Positions 1 through 8,774 of a DNA stretch of 64,000 nt are shown one piece after another. The stretch spans positions 124,001 to 188,000 of the forward strand of contig NZ_CVRP01000006.1 of NCBI RefSeq assembly GCF_001261735.1, read 5' to 3'. Source of the stretch: Dysgonomonas sp. BGC7. GTDB lineage: Bacteria; Bacteroidota; Bacteroidia; Bacteroidales; Dysgonomonadaceae. Both the position numbers and the translations under genes were made by a program. Within the stretch, counting starts at the first letter, position 1. Each line of letters begins with the position of its first letter. Below the pieces are notes generated by a model that worked only from the letters and a program-made list of their open reading frames with translations, had not been told where the DNA came from and searched no databases.

Positions 1-2
1 CA

Positions 3-845
3 GTTATATATTCTTTGGCCGGTATTGATGCTGTCACCGAAGGGGTTGTGGACAAAGACAAGTCTTATCTGGTAGAATTCAGGTCGAATAGCACTTCTCC
101 TTTTGTTACTCTAAGCAAAGATGGTTTGATATGTGCGATCAATGACGATTATACTTTTCCTAAGCCTGAGGTTGCCAGAGTGGCTACACCGGATGCGGTG
201 CAAGCGGTGAATCCTCGAAGCTATCTGTCGGAAGAAATATTAAGAGCCGGCTCTACTGCCAAACAGGCAGAGCTGATTGCCAAACAGATATATCGCTTGC
301 GTGAAAGCCGCAACAATATACTTACCGGCGAAGCCGATAATATGCCGCCCGATGGCAATGCCTACAAACTGGTTATGGCACAGCTTGAAGAACAGGAAAA
401 AGCCCTGACTGCAATGTTTGCCGGAACAGAAATAAAAGAGCAGGGGTATAAAGAGTTCAGGATAGTACCTGATGAAAAAGATATTGCCAATAAGATTCTT
501 TTCAGGTTTTCTTCGAAGTTGGGAGTTGTTGACGCCAACGACCTGTCGGGTGCTCCTGTCTATATCTCGTTAGTGAATAAGGCTCCTCGTGCCGAACAAA
601 TACTTACCCCGAAAGAAGAGAAAGAGATGGATAAGAAATTCTCTTCGGGTATCATATACAATATTCCAAACAAGGCAAGCCTTCAGATCACATATAGTGG
701 TAAGGACTATGTCCGTAAAGAGTGTGATGTGGTTCAGTTCGGAGTGCAGGATGTGCTTACCAAGCAAATGTTTGATAACAATAAGCAGCCGATCAAGGTT
801 ATTTTCTACCCTGACTTGGGTGCTGTAAAACAAATAATTCAATAG
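3..845 (+). CDS. DUF4831 family protein (5' end outside window)
   Basis: The reading frame is open from the window edge (codon at 3-5) to the TAA at 843-845, so the N-terminus and any signal peptide are missing. The visible part (about 280 residues) resembles the DUF4831 family of Bacteroidetes, secreted or periplasmic proteins of unknown function. There are no catalytic motifs that I recognise. The middle (about residues 85-115) is charged and probably helical, with repeated Lys/Glu/Gln. The C-terminal third is beta-rich. The next gene starts 5 bp downstream, so the two are probably cotranscribed. An internal TTG at 15 is unlikely to be the true start. Confidence 0.7.
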   Translation, partial: VIYSLAGIDAVTEGVVDKDKSYLVEFRSNSTSPFVTLSKDGLICAINDDYTFPKPEVARVATPDAVQAVNPRSYLSEEILRAGSTAKQAELIAKQIYRLRESRNNILTGEADNMPPDGNAYKLVMAQLEEQEKALTAMFAGTEIKEQGYKEFRIVPDEKDIANKILFRFSSKLGVVDANDLSGAPVYISLVNKAPRAEQILTPKEEKEMDKKFSSGIIYNIPNKASLQITYSGKDYVRKECDVVQFGVQDVLTKQMFDNNKQPIKVIFYPDLGAVKQIIQ

Positions 846-850
846 GGCTT

Positions 851-1327
851 ATGGCTTTGGAAATCGAACGGAAGTTCCTTGTTTCGGGAGATTTTAAGAA
901 AGATGCTTATGCCCATCAAGAGATTGTGCAAGGTTATCTTTCGTCTGTGGCAGAGCGTACTGTGCGTGTGCGTATAAAAGGGGAAAAAGCCTACCTTACT
1001 GTAAAAGGAGAAAGCTCTTCTTCGGGCGTCTCCCGCTTCGAGTGGGAAAAAGAGATATCGACAAGCGATGCCCGTGAACTACTGACTCTCTGCGAACCGG
1101 GCATAATAGATAAAATCCGCTATCTGGTGAAAATGGGATCTCATGTTTTCGAAGTAGACGAATTTCACGGCGAAAATGAAGGCTTGATTGTTGCCGAAAT
1201 TGAATTGCAAAACGAATCTGAGCCTTTCGAAAAACCCGAATGGCTAAGTATTGAAGTAACAGGAGATATCCGTTACTACAATTCTTCACTAATAAAAAAT
1301 CCGTATAAAAACTGGAAAGGGCAGTAG
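851..1327 (+). CDS. CYTH domain protein (class IV adenylate cyclase / triphosphatase fold)
   Basis: The 158-residue protein starts MALEIERKFLV, which holds the CYTH signature ExExK (Glu4, Glu6, Lys8). Further conserved basic and acidic positions follow along the tunnel fold, for example the Arg pair in VRVRIKG and acidic residues in the C-terminal half (FEVDEF, VAEIEL). CYTH proteins bind triphosphates with divalent metal. Bacterial single-domain members are usually inorganic triphosphatases or proteins of unknown role, and only some are adenylate cyclases. The substrate cannot be decided here. The gene lies 5 bp after the DUF4831 gene and converges on pyrC. Confidence 0.85.
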   Translation: MALEIERKFLVSGDFKKDAYAHQEIVQGYLSSVAERTVRVRIKGEKAYLTVKGESSSSGVSRFEWEKEISTSDARELLTLCEPGIIDKIRYLVKMGSHVFEVDEFHGENEGLIVAEIELQNESEPFEKPEWLSIEVTGDIRYYNSSLIKNPYKNWKGQ

Positions 1328-1339
1328 CGTACTATCCTG

Positions 1340-2677
1340 TTATCTGTCGAACTCAAGCATCTGCCCTCTGACTTCGTTCACTATTCCGTTCTCGAATGCT
1401 ATCTTTCCGTTGAGGAATGTCTTTTCTATCGAGGTAGACATTGTTTCACCCTCCAGTGGAGACCATTTGCACTTGTAGAGGATGTTGTCCTGAGAGATTG
1501 TATATGGCTTATTTGGGTTGACGAGTACAAGGTCGGCAAAGTATCCTTTGCGTATGTATCCACGCTTGTGTACCTGAAAGAGGGCAGCCGGAGCATGACA
1601 CATTTTACATACTACCTGCTCTTTGGTTATTTTTCCTTTCTTAGACAGCTCGAGCATCATTTGCAGCGAGTGCTGTACAAGAGGCCCTCCGGATGCAGCT
1701 TTGAGCGCACCGCCTTGTTTTTCTTCTAACAGATGGGGAGCGTGGTCGGTAGCTATTACATCAAGTTTGCCTTTTAGCAAGCCTTGCATCAGAGCACCTC
1801 TGTCTTGTCTTGTTTTCACAGCAGGATTCCACTTTATGCGTGTTCCATACTTGGAATAGTCTTCGTCCGAGAACCAAAGGTGGTGTACGCATACTTCGCC
1901 TGTTATCTTCTTTTCTGCCAAAGGCTTTATGTCGAACAAGCTGATTTCTTTCTCAGTGGAAAGGTGGAGAATATGCAGGCGTGACTGATATTTGTCAGCC
2001 AATTCGACAGCTTCGGCTGAAGAGCGGTAACATGCTTCTGCACTTCTGATAAGCGGATGATATTGAATAGGTATATCTTCTCCGAATTCGGATTTGTAGC
2101 GTGCTATATTGGCTCTTATTATCTCCTCTTTTTCGCAATGTGTTGCTATCAGCATATCCACTTCGGCGAATATCGATTGCAGCACGCTCTTGTCGTCTAC
2201 AAGCATATTTCCGGTAGATGAGCCCATAAATACTTTCACACCCGGCACTTGCTTCGGATTTACTTTTTTTAATTCAGCTAAGTTTTCGTTGGTAGCACCC
2301 AGATAGAACGTGTAATTGGCGTACGATGATTTGGCTCCTATTTCAAATTTTTGCTCGAGCAGTTCTATTGTTGTTGTAGGAGGCTTCGTATTGGGCATTT
2401 CCATAAATGAAGTAACTCCTCCGGCTATTGCCGAACGGCTTTCGCTGGCTATGTCTCCCTTGTGGGTCAGTCCCGGTTCGCGGAAATGTACCTGATCGTC
2501 TATTACCCCGGGTATTAGCCAAAGATCTTTAGCGTCTATTACCTGAGCCTTTTTCAGTATCTGTTCAGGGATTTCTTCTGTTCGGTATATCTCGGATATT
2601 TTATCGTTCTCGATGAGTACCGATCCTATAAAAGACAGTCCTTCATTGATAATGGTTGCTCTATGTATAAGTATCAT
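1340..2677 (-). CDS. pyrC: Dihydroorotase-family amidohydrolase
   Basis: The 445-residue amidohydrolase is expected to cyclise carbamoyl-aspartate to dihydroorotate in pyrimidine synthesis. Recognisable blocks are [15 protein letters not shown] (residues 56-70), [35 protein letters not shown] and ATDHAPH. In the usual D-x-H-x-H-x-R metal motif the first His is Gln62, while His64 and Arg66 are kept. The later His residues and the Asp of TDHAPH are also kept. The length fits dihydroorotases of the class I type. The start is supported by a TACCTTTG -7 box at 2695-2702, which leaves a leader of about 13 nt. The function is likely but the Gln substitution leaves some doubt about full activity. Confidence 0.85.
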   Translation of the reverse strand: MILIHRATIINEGLSFIGSVLIENDKISEIYRTEEIPEQILKKAQVIDAKDLWLIPGVIDDQVHFREPGLTHKGDIASESRSAIAGGVTSFMEMPNTKPPTTTIELLEQKFEIGAKSSYANYTFYLGATNENLAELKKVNPKQVPGVKVFMGSSTGNMLVDDKSVLQSIFAEVDMLIATHCEKEEIIRANIARYKSEFGEDIPIQYHPLIRSAEACYRSSAEAVELADKYQSRLHILHLSTEKEISLFDIKPLAEKKITGEVCVHHLWFSDEDYSKYGTRIKWNPAVKTRQDRGALMQGLLKGKLDVIATDHAPHLLEEKQGGALKAASGGPLVQHSLQMMLELSKKGKITKEQVVCKMCHAPAALFQVHKRGYIRKGYFADLVLVNPNKPYTISQDNILYKCKWSPLEGETMSTSIEKTFLNGKIAFENGIVNEVRGQMLEFDR

Positions 2678-2694
2678 GTTCTAAATGTTTTTTA

Positions 2695-2702
2695 CAAAGG
2701 TA
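2695..2702 (-). promoter_or_regulatory. -7 box (TACCTTTG) for pyrC
   Basis: It matches the Bacteroidetes consensus TAnnTTTG, 17 nt before ATG 2677. No clear -33 TTTG is seen. Confidence 0.6.
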
Positions 2703-2768
2703 TATTTTATTATGCTCATCAACAACAGTATTGCTCTGTGTAAAGAAGCTCTCTGTTGTTGTGGAAGC

Positions 2769-3686
2769 TTATTTGATAAGTAGAGATTTTACTGCGCCTG
2801 TTTTCTCTTCCATAGGTAAAGTCGCATCTATCCAGTGGATATGTACTCCCCGCTTTTCCATTCCTCTGAACCATGTCATTTGTCGTTTGGCAAACTGATG
2901 AATGGCTATTTCGAGCTGCGAAAACATCTCGTTGTATGTCAGTTGTTTTTCGATATAGAGAGTTATATATTTATATTCCAATCCGTAGTATATGAGATCT
3001 TCGGCGCTAACGCCTTTATCGAGTATATTCTGTATCTCTTCTATCATTCCTTCTTCCAAACGGGATTTTAACCGCTTCGATATCTTATTTCTCCGTAGTT
3101 CTCGTTCTATGTCTACACCTACAACCAGACTATTGAGTGGGGGAAATTCGTTTTGTTCCAGAGGATGAGCTTTCTTGTACTCTTCTATTTCTATTGCCCT
3201 GATTGCCCGTTGTGCGGTATCTACATCTGTGGTGTTGTGCAGGGCTTTGTAGCTCTCCAGTATTTTTTTCAATTCGGGAAGGGTGTAGTTCTCGTATTTT
3301 TCTCTTAGCTCTTTGTCTTCGGGTACATTGACCAACGAATATCCTCTTAGCACCGATTCTATGTATAAGCCGGAGCCTCCGCACAAGATCGGTTGTTTGC
3401 CCCTGCTCTTTATTTCTGTATACGCCTTATGAAAATCGTGCTGATATTCAAATATGTTATACTTGTCTCCAGCTTCGCGTATATCTATGAGATGGTAAGG
3501 AATATTTCTTCCGTTTACGATGTAATCTTTAAGGTCTTTTCCCGTGCCAATATCCATAGACTTATACACCTGACGCGAATCTCCGCTGATTATTTCCGTA
3601 TTGAGATCATATGCCAGATGGCAGGCAAATTCTGTTTTGCCCGAAGCTGTTGGCCCTACTATTGTTACCAGATCATAATCGTTCAT
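2769..3686 (-). CDS. miaA: tRNA dimethylallyltransferase MiaA
   Basis: The 305-residue protein has the P-loop GPTASGKT at residues 11-18, GDSRQVYKSMDIGTGK, the HLIDI motif, GGSGLY and QRAIRAIEI, which together define MiaA. It transfers dimethylallyl to the exocyclic N6 of A37 in tRNAs reading UNN codons. The length is normal. The start is fixed because a TACATTTG -7 box (minus strand, 3698-3691) ends only 4 nt before the ATG. The mRNA is therefore probably leaderless or nearly so. The gene is divergent from rsfS. Confidence 0.95.
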   Translation of the reverse strand: MNDYDLVTIVGPTASGKTEFACHLAYDLNTEIISGDSRQVYKSMDIGTGKDLKDYIVNGRNIPYHLIDIREAGDKYNIFEYQHDFHKAYTEIKSRGKQPILCGGSGLYIESVLRGYSLVNVPEDKELREKYENYTLPELKKILESYKALHNTTDVDTAQRAIRAIEIEEYKKAHPLEQNEFPPLNSLVVGVDIERELRRNKISKRLKSRLEEGMIEEIQNILDKGVSAEDLIYYGLEYKYITLYIEKQLTYNEMFSQLEIAIHQFAKRQMTWFRGMEKRGVHIHWIDATLPMEEKTGAVKSLLIK

Positions 3687-3690
3687 CTTG

Positions 3691-3698
3691 CAAATGTA
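3691..3698 (-). promoter_or_regulatory. -7 box (TACATTTG) for miaA
   Basis: The box ends 4 nt before the miaA ATG, so transcription should start at or next to the start codon. Confidence 0.6.
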
Positions 3699-3829
3699 GG
3701 TTATTTTTGAGTAAAAAGAGTTGGATCGGCTTTGTTTTGTTGGACTCTGTTTTTATGCTGTATTTAATTTTTTCTTCATTAAAACTTTGTTCTTCCACGA
3801 TATATGAGTGTGTCTTCAAAAAATCAGAT

Positions 3830-3837
3830 TATATTTG
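3830..3837 (+). promoter_or_regulatory. -7 box (TATATTTG) for rsfS
   Basis: It matches TAnnTTTG and lies 36 nt before the rsfS ATG. Confidence 0.6.
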
Positions 3838-3873
3838 TAAGTTCAAACAGATTCAAACACTTTAATATTTCTA

Positions 3874-4233
3874 ATGAAAGAAGGAAAGAGCTTAGTAAAC
3901 GATATTGTGGCTGCATGCCAGGATAAGAAAGCAAAAAATATTGTAATAGTCGATATGACTGATCTTCCGGGAACTATTTGCCAGTATTTCGTTATTTGTG
4001 AAGGAAATACCCCTATACAGGTGGGAGCTATCTCGGACGAAATTGTAGACTACCTGAAAAAGAAAAAGAAAGAACGCCCGATCTCGATAGACGGCTTGCG
4101 TGAAGGTCGCTGGGTAGGAATAGATTATGGTACGGTTATTGTACATGTCTTCTTGCCTGAGTTGCGAGATTTTTATAATATCGAGCACTTATGGGCTGAT
4201 GCTAAACTTGAGAGCATTCCTGATATCGAATAA
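3874..4233 (+). CDS. rsfS: Ribosome silencing factor RsfS/YbeB
   Basis: The 119-residue protein matches the RsfS (Iojap) family: KNIVIVDMTDLPGTICQYF, the GLREGRWVGIDYG segment and VIVHVFLPELRDFYNIEHLW, where the C-terminal D-x-Y-x-L-E/H-x-L-W pattern is typical. RsfS binds ribosomal protein uL14 on the 50S subunit and blocks subunit joining when nutrients are short. A TATATTTG box at 3830-3837 lies 36 nt upstream. The gene precedes ftsH by 80 bp, an arrangement I know from other Bacteroidales. Confidence 0.93.
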   Translation: MKEGKSLVNDIVAACQDKKAKNIVIVDMTDLPGTICQYFVICEGNTPIQVGAISDEIVDYLKKKKKERPISIDGLREGRWVGIDYGTVIVHVFLPELRDFYNIEHLWADAKLESIPDIE

Positions 4234-4313
4234 CAACAATTGTATAGATGAGGTTGTTATATAAAATCAGACTTGAAAAAACTCAAGAAATATAATCAAG
4301 AATAATATTATAA

Positions 4314-6347
4314 ATGGATAATTACAACAAAGGAGGAAGCGATAATAAGCCTAAACCGTCGAATACAAAAGGGCCCAAAATGCCTTTTAATCTATATTGG
4401 GTTTACCTGATTGTATTCGGGGCAATAATAGGAATGTATTTCTTTACAGAAGGTAGTGTAACAAAAGAAGTTCCTTGGTCCGACTTTCAGGGCTATGTAA
4501 AAGATAATAGCATCAGTAAGATTGTAGTAGATAACAAAGCTAGTACGCTAACGGCATATGTAAGGAAAGATTCGGTAAACCATGTTTTTAAGGGAGAGGC
4601 CGAACGTGCGGGAGATAATCCTGCCATAGCTGTACGTATTCCTTCTGCTGACAAATTTTCTGACTTCTACGATAAAGTACGTGCAGAGCATAAATATGAT
4701 ATAGATGTAAGCTACGAAACAGGAACAAGTTTCTTTGAAATATTCGTAAGTTTTCTTCCTATTCTTCTCATATTCGGTCTTTTTATATATATGATGCGAC
4801 GCATGTCCGGCGGTGGATCCGGTGGCGGCGGCGGAGTATTTAGCGTAGGCAAATCGAAAGCTCAGCTATATGATAAAGGTTCCGATCTGCGTGTGTCATT
4901 CAAAGATGTAGCCGGACTGTCTGAGGCAAAAGAAGAGATAGAAGAAATTGTTGAATTTCTAAAAAACCCTTCACGTTATACCGAAATAGGAGGTAAAATA
5001 CCGAAAGGGGCATTGCTGGTTGGTCCTCCGGGAACAGGAAAGACGTTACTTGCCAAAGCGGTAGCTGGAGAAGCCAACGTGCCGTTCTTCTCTCTTTCGG
5101 GTTCCGATTTTGTAGAGATGTTTGTCGGAGTGGGAGCTTCTCGTGTGAGAGACCTCTTTAAGCAAGCCAAAGAAAAATCACCTTGCATCATTTTCATTGA
5201 CGAAATAGATGCCATCGGGCGTGCCCGTGGACGAAACGTAAATATGGGTTCGAACGATGAGCGTGAAAATACGCTGAACCAGTTGTTGACAGAAATGGAT
5301 GGTTTCGGTACCAACAGCGGTATCATTATATTGGCTGCTACCAACCGTGCCGACATACTAGATAAGGCTCTGCTTCGTGCCGGTCGTTTCGACCGTCAGA
5401 TAACAGTCGATCTCCCTGATCTCAACGATAGGAAAGAGATATTTAAAGTGCACCTTCGTCCGGTGAAAATAGATGATACGGTGGATGTGGAATTTCTAGC
5501 TCGCCAGACACCCGGATTTTCGGGAGCGGATATTGCAAATGTGTGTAACGAAGCTGCTCTGATTGCTGCCCGTAAGGGTAAGAAAGTAGTGCAAAAAGAG
5601 GATTTCACCAATGCTGTCGATCGTATAATAGGCGGGTTGGAGAAGAAAAATAAAGTTACGACTCTCGACGAACGTAAAACAATCGCGATACATGAGGCGG
5701 GACATGCTACACTTAGTTGGTTCTTGCAATATGCCAATCCGTTGGTGAAAGTAACAATTGTTCCTCGTGGAAAAGCGCTTGGTGCTGCATGGTATTTGCC
5801 CGAAGAAAGACAGATTACTACAAAAGAGCAGATGCTCGATGAAATGTGTGCTTTGCTAGGTGGTCGTGCTGCTGAGGAGGTCTTTGTAGGACATATATCG
5901 TCAGGAGCGGCAAATGATTTGGAGCGTGTTACAAAACAGGCTTATGCGATGATCTCTTATTTGGGAATGAGCGAAAAAATGCCAAATCTAAGTTATTATG
6001 ATTCGTCAGGCGAGGCTTATGGTTTTACTAAACCATATAGCGAAGAAACAGCTTTGTTGATTGACAAGGAAGTACAGAACATGATTAACGAACAGTATGA
6101 AAGAGCAAAGAGTCTCTTGAAAGAGCATGCTGATGGACATGGGAAATTAGCCAATCTGTTGATAACAGAAGAAGTGATTTTTGCTGATGACTTGAAGAAA
6201 GTATTTGGGGAGCGTCAATGGACATCCCGTTCGGAAGAATTATTGAAAGAAGCAGAAGACTTGCCAAAAGATGTTGAAATAGAAACTCTAAAAGATAAGG
6301 ATGCTCCGGGTATTATAGCACAAGAGGATCAATCTACTGAGGAGTAA
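4314..6347 (+). CDS. ftsH: ATP-dependent zinc metalloprotease FtsH
   Basis: The 677-residue membrane protease has a transmembrane segment near residues 26-44, a periplasmic region, a second transmembrane segment near 143-162 and a Gly-rich linker. An AAA module follows with Walker A GPPGTGKT (residues 237-244), Walker B IIFIDEID and the second-region-of-homology arginines. The M41 protease domain has HEAGH at residues 460-464 and the third zinc ligand Asp535 in the NDLERVT segment. It degrades misfolded membrane proteins and short-lived regulators. The length and every key residue are normal. A strong hairpin terminator follows at 6368-6403. Confidence 0.98.
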   Translation: MDNYNKGGSDNKPKPSNTKGPKMPFNLYWVYLIVFGAIIGMYFFTEGSVTKEVPWSDFQGYVKDNSISKIVVDNKASTLTAYVRKDSVNHVFKGEAERAGDNPAIAVRIPSADKFSDFYDKVRAEHKYDIDVSYETGTSFFEIFVSFLPILLIFGLFIYMMRRMSGGGSGGGGGVFSVGKSKAQLYDKGSDLRVSFKDVAGLSEAKEEIEEIVEFLKNPSRYTEIGGKIPKGALLVGPPGTGKTLLAKAVAGEANVPFFSLSGSDFVEMFVGVGASRVRDLFKQAKEKSPCIIFIDEIDAIGRARGRNVNMGSNDERENTLNQLLTEMDGFGTNSGIIILAATNRADILDKALLRAGRFDRQITVDLPDLNDRKEIFKVHLRPVKIDDTVDVEFLARQTPGFSGADIANVCNEAALIAARKGKKVVQKEDFTNAVDRIIGGLEKKNKVTTLDERKTIAIHEAGHATLSWFLQYANPLVKVTIVPRGKALGAAWYLPEERQITTKEQMLDEMCALLGGRAAEEVFVGHISSGAANDLERVTKQAYAMISYLGMSEKMPNLSYYDSSGEAYGFTKPYSEETALLIDKEVQNMINEQYERAKSLLKEHADGHGKLANLLITEEVIFADDLKKVFGERQWTSRSEELLKEAEDLPKDVEIETLKDKDAPGIIAQEDQSTEE

Positions 6348-6367
6348 GATAAACTGAAATATATGAA

Positions 6368-6403
6368 GAAGGAGCAAACTTTAGAGGTTTTGCTCCTTTT
6401 TTT
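6368..6403 (+). terminator. Rho-independent terminator after ftsH
   Basis: The stem GGAGCAAA (6371-6378) pairs with TTTGCTCC (6389-6396) and is followed by seven T. It lies 20 bp past the ftsH stop. Confidence 0.85.
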
Positions 6404-6449
6404 ATAAAATTCTGACTTGTGTATATCTTTTTATTTAAGAGAGTTTTAT

Positions 6450-6457
6450 TACTTTTG
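6450..6457 (+). promoter_or_regulatory. -7 box (TACTTTTG) for acetylxylan esterase
   Basis: It lies after the ftsH terminator and 48 nt before the ATG, so the esterase has its own promoter. Confidence 0.6.
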
Positions 6458-6505
6458 TTACCGTTGACTTAATCTGAATAACATTATAACACATGAATTG
6501 AATTT

Positions 6506-7795
6506 ATGAAAACAAATTTTTTTGTATTTATCTTTCTCGTATTTTCATTGTCTTTGATGGCGCAGCCCGGCGAGCGACTCGTAAAAGTGACCATCAAACC
6601 GAACAGCCCCGATTGGAATTATAAGATAGGGGATAAGGCTTCTTTCGATGTAGTTGTTACCAAAAACAGCATTCCTATAAAAGATGCGGAGATTAGATAT
6701 GAACTGTCTTATGATATGATGACCCCTTTCGAAAATAAGGCCGTTACTCTTAAAGATGGTACGATAAAAATAGAAGGAGGAACAATGAAAGTTCCCGGAT
6801 TCCTTCGTTGCCGTGTTTTTGCGTCATATGATGGGGTAGAATATGAAACTCGTGCTACTGCTGGATATACGCCCGAGGCTATTAAGCCAACGGCTGTGAT
6901 ACCGAGCGATTTTACCGAATTTTGGGATAAAGCGAAAGCCGAAAATGCGAAAATACCTCTCGATGCCCGCCTCAAACTTTTACCCGAAAGAAGTACTGAA
7001 AAAGCAAATGTATATGAATTGAATATTCAGAACTATCAGGGATCGCGGATATATGGTATTTTGTGCGTACCGAATGCACCGGGGAAATACCCTGCAAAAT
7101 TGAAAGTGCCCGGAGCGGGTGTTCGTCCATATAGTGGAGATGTTAGAGAAGCCGAAAATGGAATAATCACTTTGGAGATAGGTATACATGGAGTTCCCGT
7201 TACGATGGATAGGGTAGTATATGATAATCTGGCTGCCGGAGCCTTGTCTGGATATTATTTTGATAACTGGGATAATCGTGATAAGGTATATTATAAGCGT
7301 GTCTATCTGGGATGTGTGAAAGCTATAGATTATATTTTCTCTATGGAGAAATTTGATGGAGAAAATCTGATTGTACAAGGAGGAAGCCAGGGTGGGGCAT
7401 TGTCTATCGTTACAGCAGCACTGGACAATAGAGTGAAAGGATTGATTGCTTTCTATCCTGCATTGTCCGACCTCACAGGATACGTAAATAAAAGAGCAGG
7501 TGGATGGCCTCATTTATTCAGAGATACTAATGAAGACTCTACCGTTTTGGCTCAGAAAATAAAAGTATCGGGCTATTACGATGTGGTCAACTTTGCTCGT
7601 AGGCTCAAAGTTCCCGGGTTTTATTCTTTCGGGTACAATGATATGGTTTGTCCTCCTACATCTATGTTTTCGGCTTATAATGTAATAAGTGCTCCTAAAT
7701 CTGTATTCTTGGTGCAGGAAACTGCTCATTATACCTATCCCGAACAATGGAATAAAGCAGCTGAATTTGGAAATAAAATATTGACAGGAAAGTAA
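6506..7795 (+). CDS. Acetylxylan esterase (AXE1-type) alpha/beta hydrolase, secreted
   Basis: The 429-residue protein has a cleavable signal peptide (residues 1-19, ending LMAQ). An N-terminal beta-domain of about 110 residues comes before the AXE1-type hydrolase domain. The nucleophile elbow is GGSQGG, with Ser294 inferred from the frame. A late Asp (YNDMVCPPTS) and the His in the AHYTYPEQW block complete the triad. These enzymes remove acetyl groups from xylan or related oligosaccharides and also accept cephalosporin C. In this phylum they act in the periplasm or at the surface. The gene sits between ftsH and cdsA with its own -7 box (6450-6457) and terminator (7816-7843), so it behaves as a single-gene unit. 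The exact substrate is not shown. Confidence 0.85.
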   Translation: MKTNFFVFIFLVFSLSLMAQPGERLVKVTIKPNSPDWNYKIGDKASFDVVVTKNSIPIKDAEIRYELSYDMMTPFENKAVTLKDGTIKIEGGTMKVPGFLRCRVFASYDGVEYETRATAGYTPEAIKPTAVIPSDFTEFWDKAKAENAKIPLDARLKLLPERSTEKANVYELNIQNYQGSRIYGILCVPNAPGKYPAKLKVPGAGVRPYSGDVREAENGIITLEIGIHGVPVTMDRVVYDNLAAGALSGYYFDNWDNRDKVYYKRVYLGCVKAIDYIFSMEKFDGENLIVQGGSQGGALSIVTAALDNRVKGLIAFYPALSDLTGYVNKRAGGWPHLFRDTNEDSTVLAQKIKVSGYYDVVNFARRLKVPGFYSFGYNDMVCPPTSMFSAYNVISAPKSVFLVQETAHYTYPEQWNKAAEFGNKILTGK

Positions 7796-7815
7796 AAATA
7801 CAATTCTAAACAGAG

Positions 7816-7843
7816 AAAGCACAAGGTAGACTTGTGCTTTTTT
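7816..7843 (+). terminator. Terminator after acetylxylan esterase gene
   Basis: AAAGCACAAG (7816-7825) and CTTGTGCTTT (7831-7840) form a perfect 10-bp stem with GTAGA as the loop. T residues follow. Confidence 0.85.
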
Positions 7844-7877
7844 AGTTTGAGAGCATGAATAATGTAATGATTTTTAC

Positions 7878-7885
7878 TACTTTTG
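7878..7885 (+). promoter_or_regulatory. -7 box (TACTTTTG) for cdsA
   Basis: It overlaps a TTG at 7883 and so rules it out as start, favouring TTG 7916. Confidence 0.6.
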
Positions 7886-7915
7886 CCATCACTATCAATT
7901 AAAATATTATTTGCC

Positions 7916-8746
7916 TTGAAGCTACCTAATATCGTTGTTCGTATTCTTGCCGGAGCTGTATTTGTCAGCTTACTTTTAGGGGGGATTTTAATAAATCAGT
8001 ACACTTTTGTTATCATATTCTCTGTGCTTACTGCATTGTCTCTGTATGAATTTTATGGCTTAGTGGAGAAGGATGCTAAAGTTCCTGTTATCAGGACATG
8101 GAATGTATTGGGCGGATTCTTCTTATTTCTCGGAGGGTTTTATTATTGTGCTCATGAGGCTTCTGTGATAGCTTTTGTACCTTATATGATCTATTTGCTT
8201 GCGTTGTTTGTCAGCGAATTGTATATGAAGCGCCAAAACCCTATTCAGTCTCTTTCCTATTCCCTTCTGGGGCAGGTATATATTGCAGCGCCTTTTGCAC
8301 TTACTAATTATTTGGTCTTTGCCTACGAGCCCGGTAGCTACCACTATGTGTATATATTAGCCCTATTGGTATTTATATGGGTAAACGATTCATTCGCTTA
8401 TCTTACAGGCATTGCTTTTGGTAAACATCGTTTATTTGAACGTATATCTCCTAAAAAGTCGTGGGAAGGATTTATTGGAGGTGCAGCTGTTGCAGTGGCC
8501 TCGGCTTTAATATTTGCCCATTTCTTTGCAAACTTGTCTGTTTTTGCATGGTTGGGATTTGCTGCGGTGACTGTGGCATTCGGTACATGGGGAGACCTCT
8601 TCGAATCGCTGATAAAACGTACATTGGGTGTGAAGGATTCAGGGAGTATGATTCCAGGGCATGGGGGCATTCTCGATCGTTTCGATAGTACAATATTAGC
8701 TATACCGGCAATATTTATATATCTGCAACTTATAACTCTTCTATAG
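7916..8746 (+). CDS. cdsA: Phosphatidate cytidylyltransferase CdsA
   Basis: The protein forms CDP-diacylglycerol from CTP and phosphatidate, the branch point for phospholipids. It is about 276 residues long with seven or eight hydrophobic segments. The conserved C-terminal block GHGGILDRFDST carries the catalytic Asp residues, and SPKKSWEG is upstream. The frame is open further upstream, to a TTG at 7883, but that codon lies inside a TACTTTTG -7 box (7878-7885). The TTG at 7916, giving MKLPNIVVRILAG, is therefore the better start and has a leader of about 25 nt. The partner enzymes pssA and psd are in this window at 34-35.5 kb. Confidence 0.93.
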   Translation: MKLPNIVVRILAGAVFVSLLLGGILINQYTFVIIFSVLTALSLYEFYGLVEKDAKVPVIRTWNVLGGFFLFLGGFYYCAHEASVIAFVPYMIYLLALFVSELYMKRQNPIQSLSYSLLGQVYIAAPFALTNYLVFAYEPGSYHYVYILALLVFIWVNDSFAYLTGIAFGKHRLFERISPKKSWEGFIGGAAVAVASALIFAHFFANLSVFAWLGFAAVTVAFGTWGDLFESLIKRTLGVKDSGSMIPGHGGILDRFDSTILAIPAIFIYLQLITLL

Positions 8747-8747
8747 T

Positions 8748-8761
8748 CAATTTTAAAATTG
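8748..8761. terminator. Possible weak terminator between cdsA and polyprenyl synthase
   Basis: CAATTTTAAAATTG is a 14-bp palindrome at 8748-8761 with a short T-run after it. It is AT-rich and so weak, but it lies exactly between two converging genes. Confidence 0.35.
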
Positions 8762-8774
8762 GTTTTTCTACTTA

